A DNA stretch of 64,000 nt from contig NZ_SDQC01000001.1 of NCBI RefSeq assembly GCF_004153445.1, forward strand, positions 682,001 through 746,000, given 5' to 3'. The notes under the pieces were generated by a model. It saw only the letters and a list, made by a program, of their open reading frames with translations, did no database searches and was not told where the DNA came from. Of the stretch, positions 45,489 through 54,307 are shown piece after piece (positions within the stretch are counted from its first letter, which is position 1; each line of letters opens with the position of its first letter). The position numbers were made by a program, and so were the translations under genes. Source of the stretch: Allopusillimonas soli (GTDB lineage Bacteria; Pseudomonadota; Gammaproteobacteria; Burkholderiales; Burkholderiaceae_B).

Positions 45489-46361
45489 TTACCTGAACGG
45501 GTTTTCCAACACGCCCAGGCCATCGATTTCAATCCGGACGCGATCTCCGGTTTTCAGGTAGCTCGGAGGGTTCATGCCCATGCCGACACCGGCGGGCGTG
45601 CCCGTGGCGATGATGTCGCCAGGATAAAGCGTGATGCCGCGCGAGCAGGTTTCTATAAGCGCGGGAATATCAAAAATAAAATCACGCGTGCGGGCATCTT
45701 GCCGCAGTTCGCCATTCACCCAGCACCGTACGCGTGTATCGGCGCCGTCGAGCTCATCGGCCGTGACCACCCAGGGGCCCATGGGGCAGAAAGTGTCGAA
45801 CGACTTGCCCAGATCCCATTGCTGATGGCGCATTTGAACATCGCGCGCAGTCACGTCATTGATGATGGTGTAGCCAAAGATATGCGCCTGCGCATGCTCC
45901 CGGCTGATATTTGTTCCCGCCTTGCCAATCACGACGGCCAATTCGGCCTCGTAGTCGATCTGCTCGGACAGGCCCGCTGGCAGGCGGACTTCGTGGCCGG
46001 GCCCTGTTACGCATTCCGGCACCTTGGTGAAAACGATGGGCCACGCGGCTGGATCTGCTGCGTTGGCCTTGAATACCGAGCCGGACAGCTCCTTGGCATG
46101 CGCATGATAATTACGGCCCACGCAGAAGATGTTGCGCCTGGGACGAGGAATGGGCGCCAGCAAGCGCACCTGCGCCATGGCCACGGCATCGTGCGCGGAC
46201 AACTCCGCAAGCGCGGCGCCGTCCGAGGCCAGCGCAATCAGCCCCAGGACGCCCTGCGCGGCCACGCTATCCGAAACCGCCAGGGGTTGCACGGACAGGC
46301 CGTCGCCGGAAACGATACCCACATGGCGGTGTTGATTGTGCTCGAAAGTTGCAAATCGCAT
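45489..46361 (-). CDS. Fumarylacetoacetate hydrolase family protein
   Basis: A 290-residue enzyme of the FAH superfamily. N-terminal lid-like region, then the core: NIFCVGRNYHAHAKEL, metal-binding acidic residues in IDYEAELAVVIGK, GYTIINDVTARDVQ, KSFDTFCPMGPWV, and IIATGTPAGVG. Relatives hydrolyse C-C bonds of acylpyruvates or act as 2-keto acid decarboxylases/hydratases with Mg or Mn. The substrate is unknown. AGGGAGCATC precedes the ATG. A CCAATTGG operator candidate is 20 bases upstream, and the gene is divergent from a FadR-type regulator. Confidence 0.9.
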   Translation of the reverse strand: MRFATFEHNQHRHVGIVSGDGLSVQPLAVSDSVAAQGVLGLIALASDGAALAELSAHDAVAMAQVRLLAPIPRPRRNIFCVGRNYHAHAKELSGSVFKANAADPAAWPIVFTKVPECVTGPGHEVRLPAGLSEQIDYEAELAVVIGKAGTNISREHAQAHIFGYTIINDVTARDVQMRHQQWDLGKSFDTFCPMGPWVVTADELDGADTRVRCWVNGELRQDARTRDFIFDIPALIETCSRGITLYPGDIIATGTPAGVGMGMNPPSYLKTGDRVRIEIDGLGVLENPFR

Positions 46362-46380
46362 GATGCTCCCTGTCTAGATA

Positions 46381-46391
46381 ATACCAATTGG
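46381..46391. promoter_or_regulatory. GntR operator candidate, ATACCAATTGG (site 1)
   Basis: Contains the palindrome CCAATTGG. It lies 20 bases before the FAH-family start, so binding would block its promoter or first steps of transcription. An inverted copy is at 46530-46541. Confidence 0.55.
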
Positions 46392-46529
46392 ACTATTTAT
46401 AAGTGTGCTATTTGCCCGGTTGGTACTTCTTGAAAGTATATGCGAGGCTATTTCCGATGACAACAGGAATAAATTCAATGCATTTTTTCATCAACCAGCA
46501 CCATAGACGGGGCGATGCATCAGATTTTG

Positions 46530-46541
46530 ACCAATTGGTAT
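46530..46541. promoter_or_regulatory. GntR operator candidate, ACCAATTGGTAT (site 2)
   Basis: Perfect 10-base palindrome ACCAATTGGT, 52 bases upstream of the FadR-type regulator start and about 149 bases from site 1. The two sites flank the divergent promoters, as expected for autorepression plus operon control. Confidence 0.55.
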
Positions 46542-46593
46542 CATTGAAACTATACTGACATCGAATAAATGACCATTTCCATGACATACCGGC

Positions 46594-47325
46594 ATGAACG
46601 CACCGCTTTCCCCTACCGCCCAGCCGCTCAGCGGCACGCGACGCGCTGCAGGCGCGCGCGCACTGGCAGACTATCTGCTCGATGAAATGCGCTCGGGTCG
46701 ACTGCAAGCAGGCGTAAAGCTCCCTGCGGAGCGGGATCTGAGTGTCAGGTTCGGCACATCGCGCGGCTCCGTGCGCCGCGTGCTTGCCGAGTTCCGCGAA
46801 CGTGGCTGGATCACGCAAGTGGTAGGCAGCGGCACATTTGCGGCGCTCGCGCCCGGCATGCTGGCCGCATCCACAATCAGCGAAGGGCAAAGCACCAGCA
46901 CCAGTCCGGCCGAACTCATGGAAGCGCGGCTGCTCATCGAACCGCTGATGCCCGCGCTGATCGCACGCAACGCCACAGCCAGCGATTTCGCCCGCATGCG
47001 CGAATGCATAGACAGCTCCGAGGCCGCCACCTCCATCGAGGCCTTCGAACACTGGGATGGCGAACTGCACAAGGCTTTTGCGCGCGCGACCCACAATAAC
47101 TTCTTCCTTCAGATACTCGATCTAAGCAACCAGGTGCGCGAACAGGGCGAATGGGGCCGGCTAAAACGCAATTCGCTGACTCCCGCCCGCCGCACTCAAT
47201 ACGAGGGACAGCACCGAGCTATCGTGGCGGCCCTGCTGGACCGCGACGCCGCAAAGGCCAGAATGCTGCTGAGAGAGCACCTCGAACAAATACAATCCAA
47301 TCTCTTTGAACCTGCTTCAGCCTGA
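46594..47325 (+). CDS. GntR-family regulator, FadR subgroup
   Basis: A 243-residue regulator. Winged helix at about residues 20-85: LADYLLDEMRSGRLQAGVKLPAERDLSVRFG in pieces (GVKLPAERDLS, RGSVRRVLAEFRERGW), then an FCD effector domain (MEARLLIEPLMPALIARNA, FEHWDGELHKAFARATHN) with metal-ligand-type Asp/His residues. It is divergent from the FAH/Bug operon with two palindromic sites between, and is followed after 26 bases by a thioesterase gene on its own strand. Confidence 0.92.
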   Translation: MNAPLSPTAQPLSGTRRAAGARALADYLLDEMRSGRLQAGVKLPAERDLSVRFGTSRGSVRRVLAEFRERGWITQVVGSGTFAALAPGMLAASTISEGQSTSTSPAELMEARLLIEPLMPALIARNATASDFARMRECIDSSEAATSIEAFEHWDGELHKAFARATHNNFFLQILDLSNQVREQGEWGRLKRNSLTPARRTQYEGQHRAIVAALLDRDAAKARMLLREHLEQIQSNLFEPASA

Positions 47326-47351
47326 GCCCCCACCTAGCCGCCATCTCCATC

Positions 47352-47849
47352 ATGCCCACCACGCCTTCTTCGCTGCCCGCCGCCCAATTATCGGTTTCCC
47401 CCGACTGGATAGACCTTTACGGCCATATGAATGCTGCACGATATGTGGGCGTGTTTGACCATACGGGCTACACCTTGCTGGAGCAGGCAGGTGTAGGCGA
47501 GCAATACACCAAGACCAGCCGCTGCGGCATCTATACCGTGGATATTGCCGTCAACTACCGCAAGGAGGTGCTGGTGAATGATCCGCTAGAGCTGCGTCTG
47601 CGCATTATGGCGGCAGACCAGAAGCGTCTTTTGTGCCTGATGGAACTCTTCCAGACCCGCGACGGCTACCTTGCTGCAACCATGGAGCAGCTGTCCATCC
47701 ACGTCAATCTGGACACAAGACGGGTTGTACCGTTCCCGGCGGAACTTGCACAGCAATTGCAGGAGACAGCGCGTGTGCATGCGTCACACCCGCTCCCCAA
47801 AGGTTTCGTGCAAAGGCTGTCGTTGACGCGCCCGTCAGCGAAAGGTTGA
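47352..47849 (+). CDS. Hotdog-fold acyl-CoA thioesterase
   Basis: A 165-residue protein of the 4HBT-like hotdog family: DWIDLYGHMNAARYVGVFD (with the Asp21/His25/Asn27 pattern in DLYGHMN), then YTVDIAVNYRKEVLVND and AATMEQLSIHVNL. The DxxGHMN box resembles betainyl-CoA thioesterases tied to carnitine breakdown, and other short-chain acyl-CoA thioesterases. It is probably co-transcribed with the GntR regulator and may release an acid from a CoA intermediate of the same pathway. Its 3' end faces the amidase gene. Confidence 0.82.
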   Translation: MPTTPSSLPAAQLSVSPDWIDLYGHMNAARYVGVFDHTGYTLLEQAGVGEQYTKTSRCGIYTVDIAVNYRKEVLVNDPLELRLRIMAADQKRLLCLMELFQTRDGYLAATMEQLSIHVNLDTRRVVPFPAELAQQLQETARVHASHPLPKGFVQRLSLTRPSAKG

Positions 47850-47895
47850 ATCTGCAGGGCCGACGACACAAGCGGCCGGTTCAGGCGCCCTTGCT

Positions 47896-49308
47896 TCAGA
47901 CCATGGCGGGTACACGCCTGTGCCAATCACTGACGCGCTGGTAAGCACGCCCTATTCTCACAAGCAAAGGCTCCTCAAAAGGCTTGCCATATAGCTGCAT
48001 GCCGATTGGCATGGACGCGCCGTCGAAACCGGCAGGCACGGCAAGCACGCTTGTGCCCAGAAAGTTGCCTGCCCGCGTGAAGGCGGCAAGCGGCGTCTCC
48101 GACTCATCCACCTGCTCAAGCGGGCACGCCACGATAGGCGTTCCAGGCACCAGCAGGGCGTCCATTCCCCGCATCCATGCAGCCCATGCACGCTTCGCAT
48201 TGTTATGCGCCGCCATGGCATCGATATATTCCGCCGCGCTGATATCTCTTCCACTCATTATGCGGCGCCTGACCCATGGCCCGATCTCGAGCGACTCGTC
48301 GTGAATATAGCTTCTGTGCAGGGCATAAGCTTCCGCAGAAATGATCTTTCCGTTGAGGAGCATCATTTCATGAAAGTCGAACGGAAATTCTTGCTCGATT
48401 ACGGTGGCGCCGTGCTCCATCAGCACCGACACCATCTCGTCGAGCGCGCCGGCAATTTCCGGGCTGACCTCAATGGGGTAACTGGAAGGCGGAATCAGGC
48501 CAATGACAGCCCCCGTCAGCACATCGTCCGGATCCTCATCATCATCCAGGTCGAACATCACGCGCGGAGCATGATGGGTTCTCGGGTCGAGCTTGTCGTA
48601 GCCTGCCATGATCTGCGTCAAGAGCGCCGCATCCCAAACCGAGCGCGTCATGGGGCCTAGCGAATCGAGCGATTTGGACAAATCACAGCAGCCCGCGAGA
48701 CTGATCAACCCCGCCGTTGTCTTCAAGCCGGTAATACCGTTCAGCGTTGCGGGAATCCGTACTGATCCGCCGGTATCGGAGCCAATGGCGCCGGCGGCCA
48801 GGCCGGCCGCAACGGCCACCCCCGACCCGCTGGACGACCCGCCCGGAATGCAATGAGACGAGACCGACCAGGGGTTTCGGGGTGTACCCAGCAGCGGATT
48901 GGTGCCCCAGCCACCAAACGCGAATTCCACCATCTGCGTCTTTCCAAGAATGACCGCTCCCGCCGCAATCAGTCTGGCGATGGCGGTCGCCGTACTCTCG
49001 CTGCGCCGCCCGTGCCAGGACTTGGAACCCGCCGCAATGCCGCGGCCGTCTATCGCGCAGAGATCCTTGACCGCCAGCGGAATGCCATCGAGCGGGCCTA
49101 TCTGATAGCCATGCGCCCGACGCTGGTCGGATGCTCGCGCCTGCATCAGCGCGGCCTCATGATAGACCTCGACATAGGCATTCAGCGCAGGGTTGAGCCT
49201 GTCTATACGCTCCAGATACAGGTTCGTGAGATGCGCCGAGCTGATGTCTCCACGCTCCAGCTTTCCGGATAGCGCTTCGATAGACGCAAACGGTAGATTG
49301 TCACCCAT
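47896..49308 (-). CDS. Amidase-signature family hydrolase
   Basis: A 470-residue cytoplasmic amidase. The Ser-cisSer-Lys triad is visible: Lys81 (IPLAVKDL), cis-Ser158 (PGGSSSGSG) and nucleophile Ser182 (SDTGGSVR). The region between these (AAGAVILGKTQMVEFAFGG) is the family core. Substrates could be an aryl or alkyl amide, or an allophanate-like compound. It lies two bases after a branched-chain-type binding protein gene, so it probably hydrolyses whatever that protein and the nearby Liv transporter bring in. Confidence 0.92.
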   Translation of the reverse strand: MGDNLPFASIEALSGKLERGDISSAHLTNLYLERIDRLNPALNAYVEVYHEAALMQARASDQRRAHGYQIGPLDGIPLAVKDLCAIDGRGIAAGSKSWHGRRSESTATAIARLIAAGAVILGKTQMVEFAFGGWGTNPLLGTPRNPWSVSSHCIPGGSSSGSGVAVAAGLAAGAIGSDTGGSVRIPATLNGITGLKTTAGLISLAGCCDLSKSLDSLGPMTRSVWDAALLTQIMAGYDKLDPRTHHAPRVMFDLDDDEDPDDVLTGAVIGLIPPSSYPIEVSPEIAGALDEMVSVLMEHGATVIEQEFPFDFHEMMLLNGKIISAEAYALHRSYIHDESLEIGPWVRRRIMSGRDISAAEYIDAMAAHNNAKRAWAAWMRGMDALLVPGTPIVACPLEQVDESETPLAAFTRAGNFLGTSVLAVPAGFDGASMPIGMQLYGKPFEEPLLVRIGRAYQRVSDWHRRVPAMV

Positions 49309-49310
49309 GA

Positions 49311-50555
49311 TTATTTCCGCTCACTCCATTTAGGTGCAGGATAGACTGGCTTGGCGGTAGCAACATCAGCCGGGTATACAGGCACAATGCCCTTCTCCGG
49401 CATGACCTGAACCACCGGAAACGGCATTTTCAATTGCATGCCGGTATCGTCGATGGCATAGGGGCCAGCCATTACAGTGAGCTTGTCAGACAAATCCAGA
49501 GATGCCTGTTTCAGCTTTGCCGCATCCAATGACCCCGCCTTCTTGATAACCTCCTCGGCAATGACCGAAGCGCCATAGGCCAGCGCCGTTTGGAAGTCAG
49601 GAGGAAACTCGGCCTTTGGAAAAAGCGCATCATATGCCTTGGCAAACGCCTCTCTGTCCATGCCCGCATTCACCTTCCAGTTGATGGCCGGATCGTAGTT
49701 CGTGTGGCTGAAAATATAGTAGGAGTCCGGCCCTATGGCCTGGAACTGCGGCGTAGAGGCGTAGACCATGAAGGTATAGGGAAAGCTGATGTTCAACTGC
49801 TTCATCTGGCGCACCATGCTGATGAGGTCGCCTTCGTAGGATGTAGGAACAAATGCCTCGGCCCCCGATGCGCGGACCTTCTGCAACAGGGTGCTGAAGT
49901 CCTTCTGCCCCTTCGGGTAGCGTTCATACATGACAACCTCGATGCCATCCTTTTCCGCCTGCACTTTTCCGCCTTGCGCAAGACCTGTCGGGAAAGGCTC
50001 GTCCGAATAGACAATGGCCACTTTCTTGACACCCAGCTCCTTGGCAAAGGCCATCGGTGCGACCAGCATTCTCGAAACAGGCATCTGGGTTCCAGACACA
50101 ATGTACTTGAATCCCTGCTGGTACAGCTGGTCGCTGGCAGCGGACCAAATCATCATGTACTTCCCGAGGCGCTCCGTAACCGTTGCCGCCGCCGTGGTCA
50201 ACGTCGAGCCGAAAGGGGCAAACACAAGATCGACCTTGTCGTCGGTGATCAAGCCCTCGTAAACCCGCGTGACCATCTGCTTGTCGCTTCGGTCGTCCCG
50301 TTTGACAAGCTCGACCTTGCGCTTCTCGCCATTGATCTCGATTCCGCCTCTTTTATTGACGTCGTCGACCCACACCTCGACACCACGAACGCCCGATTGA
50401 GAGGCCAGCGCAAAACTGCCTGTCGATGATACGGTCATTCCGATTCGAATCGGATCCGCGGATTGCGCCTGGGCGCCCGGCGCCCCAAGAACCGCCGCCA
50501 AGGCAAGCGCGGGCAGGGACATAGATAACGTCTTCTTCAAGCATTTGGCTAGCAT
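49311..50555 (-). CDS. ABC transporter substrate-binding protein, branched-chain amino acid/amide type (LivJ-like)
   Basis: A 414-residue secreted receptor: signal peptide with an ALA..GAQA cleavage (residue about 30), then IRIGMTVSSTGSFALASQSGVRG, the usual start of Peripla_BP_6 proteins (shown in part: GMTVSSTGSFA), INGEKRKVELVKRDDRSD and FAPFGSTLTTA. AAGGAGACTTCC precedes the ATG. It is the only Liv-type receptor here, so it should work with the LivMHGF genes at 51706-55045, across the LysR gene on the opposite strand. With the amidase it suggests uptake of an amide. Confidence 0.92.
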   Translation of the reverse strand: MLAKCLKKTLSMSLPALALAAVLGAPGAQAQSADPIRIGMTVSSTGSFALASQSGVRGVEVWVDDVNKRGGIEINGEKRKVELVKRDDRSDKQMVTRVYEGLITDDKVDLVFAPFGSTLTTAAATVTERLGKYMMIWSAASDQLYQQGFKYIVSGTQMPVSRMLVAPMAFAKELGVKKVAIVYSDEPFPTGLAQGGKVQAEKDGIEVVMYERYPKGQKDFSTLLQKVRASGAEAFVPTSYEGDLISMVRQMKQLNISFPYTFMVYASTPQFQAIGPDSYYIFSHTNYDPAINWKVNAGMDREAFAKAYDALFPKAEFPPDFQTALAYGASVIAEEVIKKAGSLDAAKLKQASLDLSDKLTVMAGPYAIDDTGMQLKMPFPVVQVMPEKGIVPVYPADVATAKPVYPAPKWSERK

Positions 50556-50569
50556 GGAAGTCTCCTTGA

Positions 50570-50595
50570 GGTACGTCGCATTTGGAATGCGTACC
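50570..50595. promoter_or_regulatory. Hairpin/dyad in the divergent gap of the amide-uptake locus
   Basis: GGTA-CGT-CGCATT-TGG-AATGCG-TACC forms a 10-base-pair stem with a three-base bulge, upstream of the binding-protein ribosome site. GGAATGC recurs at 50661. It may be a LysR operator or a leader hairpin. Confidence 0.35.
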
Positions 50596-50671
50596 CAGTT
50601 TTATGTTGTATTTTGCTGGCGAGTCATTACACTCAACGATAGCTTATACCAAAAAATTATGGAATGCATCC

Positions 50672-51622
50672 ATGAAAAAACTTAATTTCAAGCAAATAGA
50701 AATGCTCTGGTCCATCATAACGGCCGGATCCATCAGCACCGCCGCCAGGCAGCTTGACGTCAGCCAGCCCGCCATCAGCCGGATGCTGGCCCAGACAGAG
50801 GCGCAACTGGACATGAAACTCTTCGAGAGGATACGCGGCCGCCTGCGCCCCAGCAAAGAGCTTACTGATCTATTGCCCGAGATTGAACGAGCTCAAAAAG
50901 CACTGCAGCGCGTCAACGACATGATGAGCGCCATGTCCGAAGCACAAGGCGGCGTTCTACGGGTCTCATCCAACCCAAGCCTCGCCAAACACGTCATTCC
51001 CAAGGCGCTCGATGCTTTTCACAAGCTGTATCCGGACACGTTTCTGCGCTTCCATACCGCCATGATCTCCGACCTCGTTGCTGAACTGCTCAGTGGCGAA
51101 ATAGATATTGCGGTGCTGGCGATTCCGGCAGAACATCCTTTTCTTTCAACAACTTCCATATGCGAGGGGAGCATGGTAGCCATTGCCCCGAAAGACTGGC
51201 CGCTTGCCGCAAACAACGTGCTTTCGCTGCGCGAACTGGCACAAGCTCCTCATATATTGGTGGGCGAGCGCCTGCACTACGGGATGATTGCCGCCAACGC
51301 ATTCAAGCATGCCGGCGTTCAGCCCAATGTCATTGCAGATGTACCCTGGTCGGATCTCGCCTATGCCATGGTCAACCAGGGAATAGGCTGCGCCATTGTG
51401 GATGCTTTTTCCGTGACGGAGGATGCCTGGCCCAACGTGAAAGCCATTCCGCTGGACACGCACATTCCTATTCGCATGCATGCTGTCCACGCAACGAACC
51501 GCCCGCTGCCGGAAGTCGCAAAACGGTTTCTTCGCGTCGTCAAATCCCTACACCAGACGCGCGGCAAATCAACCTCAATCGCCTCGGAAGCGAGTGCCGG
51601 CGGAGATGCGAGGCTAGGGTAA
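50672..51622 (+). CDS. LysR-family regulator (opine/PBP2-type)
   Basis: A 316-residue regulator beginning MKKLNFKQIEMLW with helix-turn-helix GSISTAARQLDVSQPAISRML and an effector domain from VLRVSSNPSLAKHV. Its N-terminal sequence is like that of opine-catabolism LysR proteins. I use the ATG at 50672; the upstream open frame is not conserved in appearance. It is divergent from the binding-protein/amidase operon (116 bases) and precedes the liv operon, so it is well placed to control both. Confidence 0.88.
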   Translation: MKKLNFKQIEMLWSIITAGSISTAARQLDVSQPAISRMLAQTEAQLDMKLFERIRGRLRPSKELTDLLPEIERAQKALQRVNDMMSAMSEAQGGVLRVSSNPSLAKHVIPKALDAFHKLYPDTFLRFHTAMISDLVAELLSGEIDIAVLAIPAEHPFLSTTSICEGSMVAIAPKDWPLAANNVLSLRELAQAPHILVGERLHYGMIAANAFKHAGVQPNVIADVPWSDLAYAMVNQGIGCAIVDAFSVTEDAWPNVKAIPLDTHIPIRMHAVHATNRPLPEVAKRFLRVVKSLHQTRGKSTSIASEASAGGDARLG

Positions 51623-51636
51623 TCATTCATATTCAT

Positions 51637-51649
51637 TAACTTGAAGTTA
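51637..51649. promoter_or_regulatory. Palindrome upstream of liv operon, candidate operator
   Basis: TAACTT-G-AAGTTA is a perfect dyad in the 83-base gap between the LysR gene and livM, 57 bases before the livM start. It could be the LysR target that controls the transporter genes separately from the lysR transcript. Confidence 0.4.
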
Positions 51650-51705
51650 TAGTCTTCGATGGGCATAATTCCCGACATAAGGACAATGAGATACTGGAGA
51701 CGCGC

Positions 51706-52695
51706 ATGGCCGACCCGGCACCAGCAGCATTCTCGGCAAGCCATCAAACACACGACAGGTCGATCGCAAGGCTGAAGTACCTGATCGCCACAGGGCTTTT
51801 CGGCGCCCTCGTCCTGATCATGGCCGCTCTGCCCCTGTTCAGCACGAACAACTCCCTGGGGTTCTACCTCATGCTCTGGATTGCCATGGCGACTGGCATG
51901 AACATCTGCGTTGGCTTCACCGGATACCTGCCATTTGGTTACGTGGTGTTCTACGGAATCGGTGCCTATGCGACCGGGATCTTCTACAAACTGCTCGGCT
52001 GGCCCATTGCCTTGTCTCTCGTTGCGGCCGGCATTGCCGGAGCCGTTGTTGCACTCCTGATGACGCCAACGCTGCGGCTCAAGGGCGTCTATTTCGGTAT
52101 CGTCAGCCTGGCATTGGCCACCATCGTCCGATTGATTATTTCAAATCTTCCTGATGACTGGACCGGCGGCAGCATGGGGCTGATTCTCGCCGGTGCCAAC
52201 AACCCCGTGCACAGCTACTACACCATGCTCTTGGTAATGACAATCGCATTGGGTATCGTGCTGTGGCTATCCAATTCACGCTTGGGCCGGCAATTACGGG
52301 CCATCAAGGACGATGACGCAGCGGCCGCCTGCGTCGGCATCAATGTTCCCGCCACCAGACTGAAGGCCTGGCTCCTGGCGGCGATTATTCCCGCGCTGGT
52401 TGGTGGCGTGGAGGCCTGGTACACCAATGTTGTCGATCCGGAATATGCCTTCCACGTGCTGATCACTGCAAAAAGCATTATCTATGGAATGGCCGGCGGC
52501 TTCGGCACCATCATCGGCCCCGTGGTCGGCGCGATTGCCCTCGTGGGTATAGACCATGTGATCTGGGAAGCCTTCCCGCTGATCAATCTGCTTCTGCTGG
52601 GCCTGATCATCATTGCGCTCATGCTGTTCCTGCCGCGCGGCGTCATCGGCAGCATTCTCAAGCGCAAGCCCGAATCCCGTCGTTATATCGCCTGA
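51706..52695 (+). CDS. livM: Branched-chain-type ABC permease (LivM family)
   Basis: A 329-residue inner-membrane permease with eight to nine hydrophobic segments. Family landmarks are GFTGYLPFGYVVFYGIGAYA, LRLKGVYFGIVSLALATIV in part, RQLRAIKDDDAAAACVGIN (the coupling loop) and GGFGTIIGPVVGA. It is unusual only in coming before livH. GAGACGCGC precedes the ATG. It is followed after 11 bases by the second permease. Confidence 0.92.
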   Translation: MADPAPAAFSASHQTHDRSIARLKYLIATGLFGALVLIMAALPLFSTNNSLGFYLMLWIAMATGMNICVGFTGYLPFGYVVFYGIGAYATGIFYKLLGWPIALSLVAAGIAGAVVALLMTPTLRLKGVYFGIVSLALATIVRLIISNLPDDWTGGSMGLILAGANNPVHSYYTMLLVMTIALGIVLWLSNSRLGRQLRAIKDDDAAAACVGINVPATRLKAWLLAAIIPALVGGVEAWYTNVVDPEYAFHVLITAKSIIYGMAGGFGTIIGPVVGAIALVGIDHVIWEAFPLINLLLLGLIIIALMLFLPRGVIGSILKRKPESRRYIA

Positions 52696-52706
52696 AGGAG
52701 CCCGCG

Positions 52707-53588
52707 ATGTCGTCTCTTGTTATCCAGGGTATTCTCAATGGGCTGATACTGGGCGCGCTGTATGGCCTCATCGGGATCGGACTGAATATCATCTATGGCG
52801 TGCTGCGGGTGGTGAACTTCGCACACGGAGAATTTCTGGTTTTGGGCGCCTACTGCGCCTGGGTGCTGTTTACCTATCTGGGAATCAGTCCGCTTCTTTC
52901 CATACCCGTGACGTTCCTCATTTTCTTTGCCGTCAGCTATCTGCTGTACTTCGTGCTGATTCCCAGAATGAGCAAATCGGATGATCCGGAAACCAGCTCT
53001 CTGCTTTTGATGTTCGGTGTCTCTATCGCCCTGAGCGCAACGATGCTGCTCATCTTCGATGCGGATGCCCGCAGTCTCACGGTCGATATCGATCCGGTTT
53101 TTCTGACTTTCGGCGACATTATCCTGCCAACTGTCCGGTTACTGGCTCTTGGCATCGCCTTGGTGCTGGTTTGCATCCTGTCCTACTTTCTCTATAAGAC
53201 GCAGATAGGCAAGGCACTTCGCGCAATCATCATGAACCGGGATGCCGTCAATATCGTGGGCATCAACGCAGAGCGGCTGTCCGCGGTGGCATTTGGCCTC
53301 GGCATCGGCCTTGCCGCCGCAACCGGCGTCATCGTGGCCATGGTCTTCCCTGCTTTCAACCCTTTCATGGGCACCGATTACACGCTCATCGGCTTTGTCA
53401 TTATCGTGCTGGGCGGCCTGGGCCATCCGCTGGGCGCGCTTCTAGGTGCGCTTGTGTATGGACTCACCGAGCAGGTTGCAATCGTGTTTTTCAATCCGTC
53501 CATTGCAACTATTCTCGGATTTTCGCTGATGATCGCAATGATCTTCATACGCCCCACAGGCCTGCTTGGCCAACGCCAGCTGCGCTGA
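52707..53588 (+). CDS. livH: Branched-chain-type ABC permease (LivH family)
   Basis: A 293-residue permease with eight hydrophobic segments. Recognisable are GILNGLILGALYGLIGIGLN in part, GVLRVVNFAHGEFLVLGAY, the coupling loop KALRAIIMNRDAVNIVGIN and GGLGHPLGALLGA near the end. GAAGGAG lies seven bases before the ATG. Together with LivM it forms the channel. The ligand class (amino acid, amide or urea-like) is not fixed by the sequence. Confidence 0.93.
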   Translation: MSSLVIQGILNGLILGALYGLIGIGLNIIYGVLRVVNFAHGEFLVLGAYCAWVLFTYLGISPLLSIPVTFLIFFAVSYLLYFVLIPRMSKSDDPETSSLLLMFGVSIALSATMLLIFDADARSLTVDIDPVFLTFGDIILPTVRLLALGIALVLVCILSYFLYKTQIGKALRAIIMNRDAVNIVGINAERLSAVAFGLGIGLAAATGVIVAMVFPAFNPFMGTDYTLIGFVIIVLGGLGHPLGALLGALVYGLTEQVAIVFFNPSIATILGFSLMIAMIFIRPTGLLGQRQLR

Positions 53589-53598
53589 AGGAGTCGTC

Positions 53599-54306
53599 AT
53601 GCTTGTTGTCGAAGACCTGAAAAAATCGTTCGGCGGACTCCAGGCACTGAAAGGAGTCAGCGTCACTCTGCCCGATGAGTCCATCCTGGGCGTCATCGGA
53701 ATGAACGGGTCCGGAAAAACCACACTTCTCAACTGCATCAACGGCATTTACGTGCCAGACGAAGGCAGCATACGCCTGGACAATATAAATCTCGTCGGGA
53801 TGCCCATCCATCGCGTAGCGGCGAGGGGGGTTGGCCGCACATTTCAGGTTCCGCGAGTTTTCCAGCACATGACGCTGATGGAGAACATGGATGTTGCCCA
53901 GGTCGCGCATGACAGCACCCATGACGAGCGATACGCCAGGTCGGAATACTGGCTGCATAAGGTGGAACTGCTGAGACTGCGCCACAACTATGCAGAAGAG
54001 CTTTCGGGCGGGCAACAGAAGCTGCTGGAGCTGGCCCGAATCATGGTGGCAAACCCCAAGGTCATACTTCTGGACGAACCCTTCGCCGGGGTCAACCCAG
54101 AGCTGGCACAGATGCTCATCGGAATCATCAAGGAAATACCCCAGCAGCACGGCTGCTCTGTCATCCTTGTCTCGCACGATCTCACTTCGATTTACCGGCT
54201 GTCGAATCATATCGTCGTCATGAACGAAGGCGCGGTACTGGCCGAGGGCTCTGCGGCGCAGGTCAAGGAAAACCCCGCCGTGGTCGAAGCTTACCTGGGA
54301 GCCTGA
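53599..54306 (+). CDS. livG: Branched-chain-type ABC ATPase (LivG family)
   Basis: A 235-residue ATPase: Walker A GMNGSGKTT, signature LSGGQQKLLELA, Walker B VILLDEPFAGVN, switch His in LVSHDLT. The LivG-type segment RTFQVPRVFQHMTLMENMDVA is in the first half. The ATG at 53599 is preceded by GAAGGAGTCGTC; an earlier in-frame start overlapping livH is less likely. It is shorter than many LivG because the usual insertion after Walker A is brief. Confidence 0.92.
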   Translation: MLVVEDLKKSFGGLQALKGVSVTLPDESILGVIGMNGSGKTTLLNCINGIYVPDEGSIRLDNINLVGMPIHRVAARGVGRTFQVPRVFQHMTLMENMDVAQVAHDSTHDERYARSEYWLHKVELLRLRHNYAEELSGGQQKLLELARIMVANPKVILLDEPFAGVNPELAQMLIGIIKEIPQQHGCSVILVSHDLTSIYRLSNHIVVMNEGAVLAEGSAAQVKENPAVVEAYLGA

Positions 54307-54307
54307 C

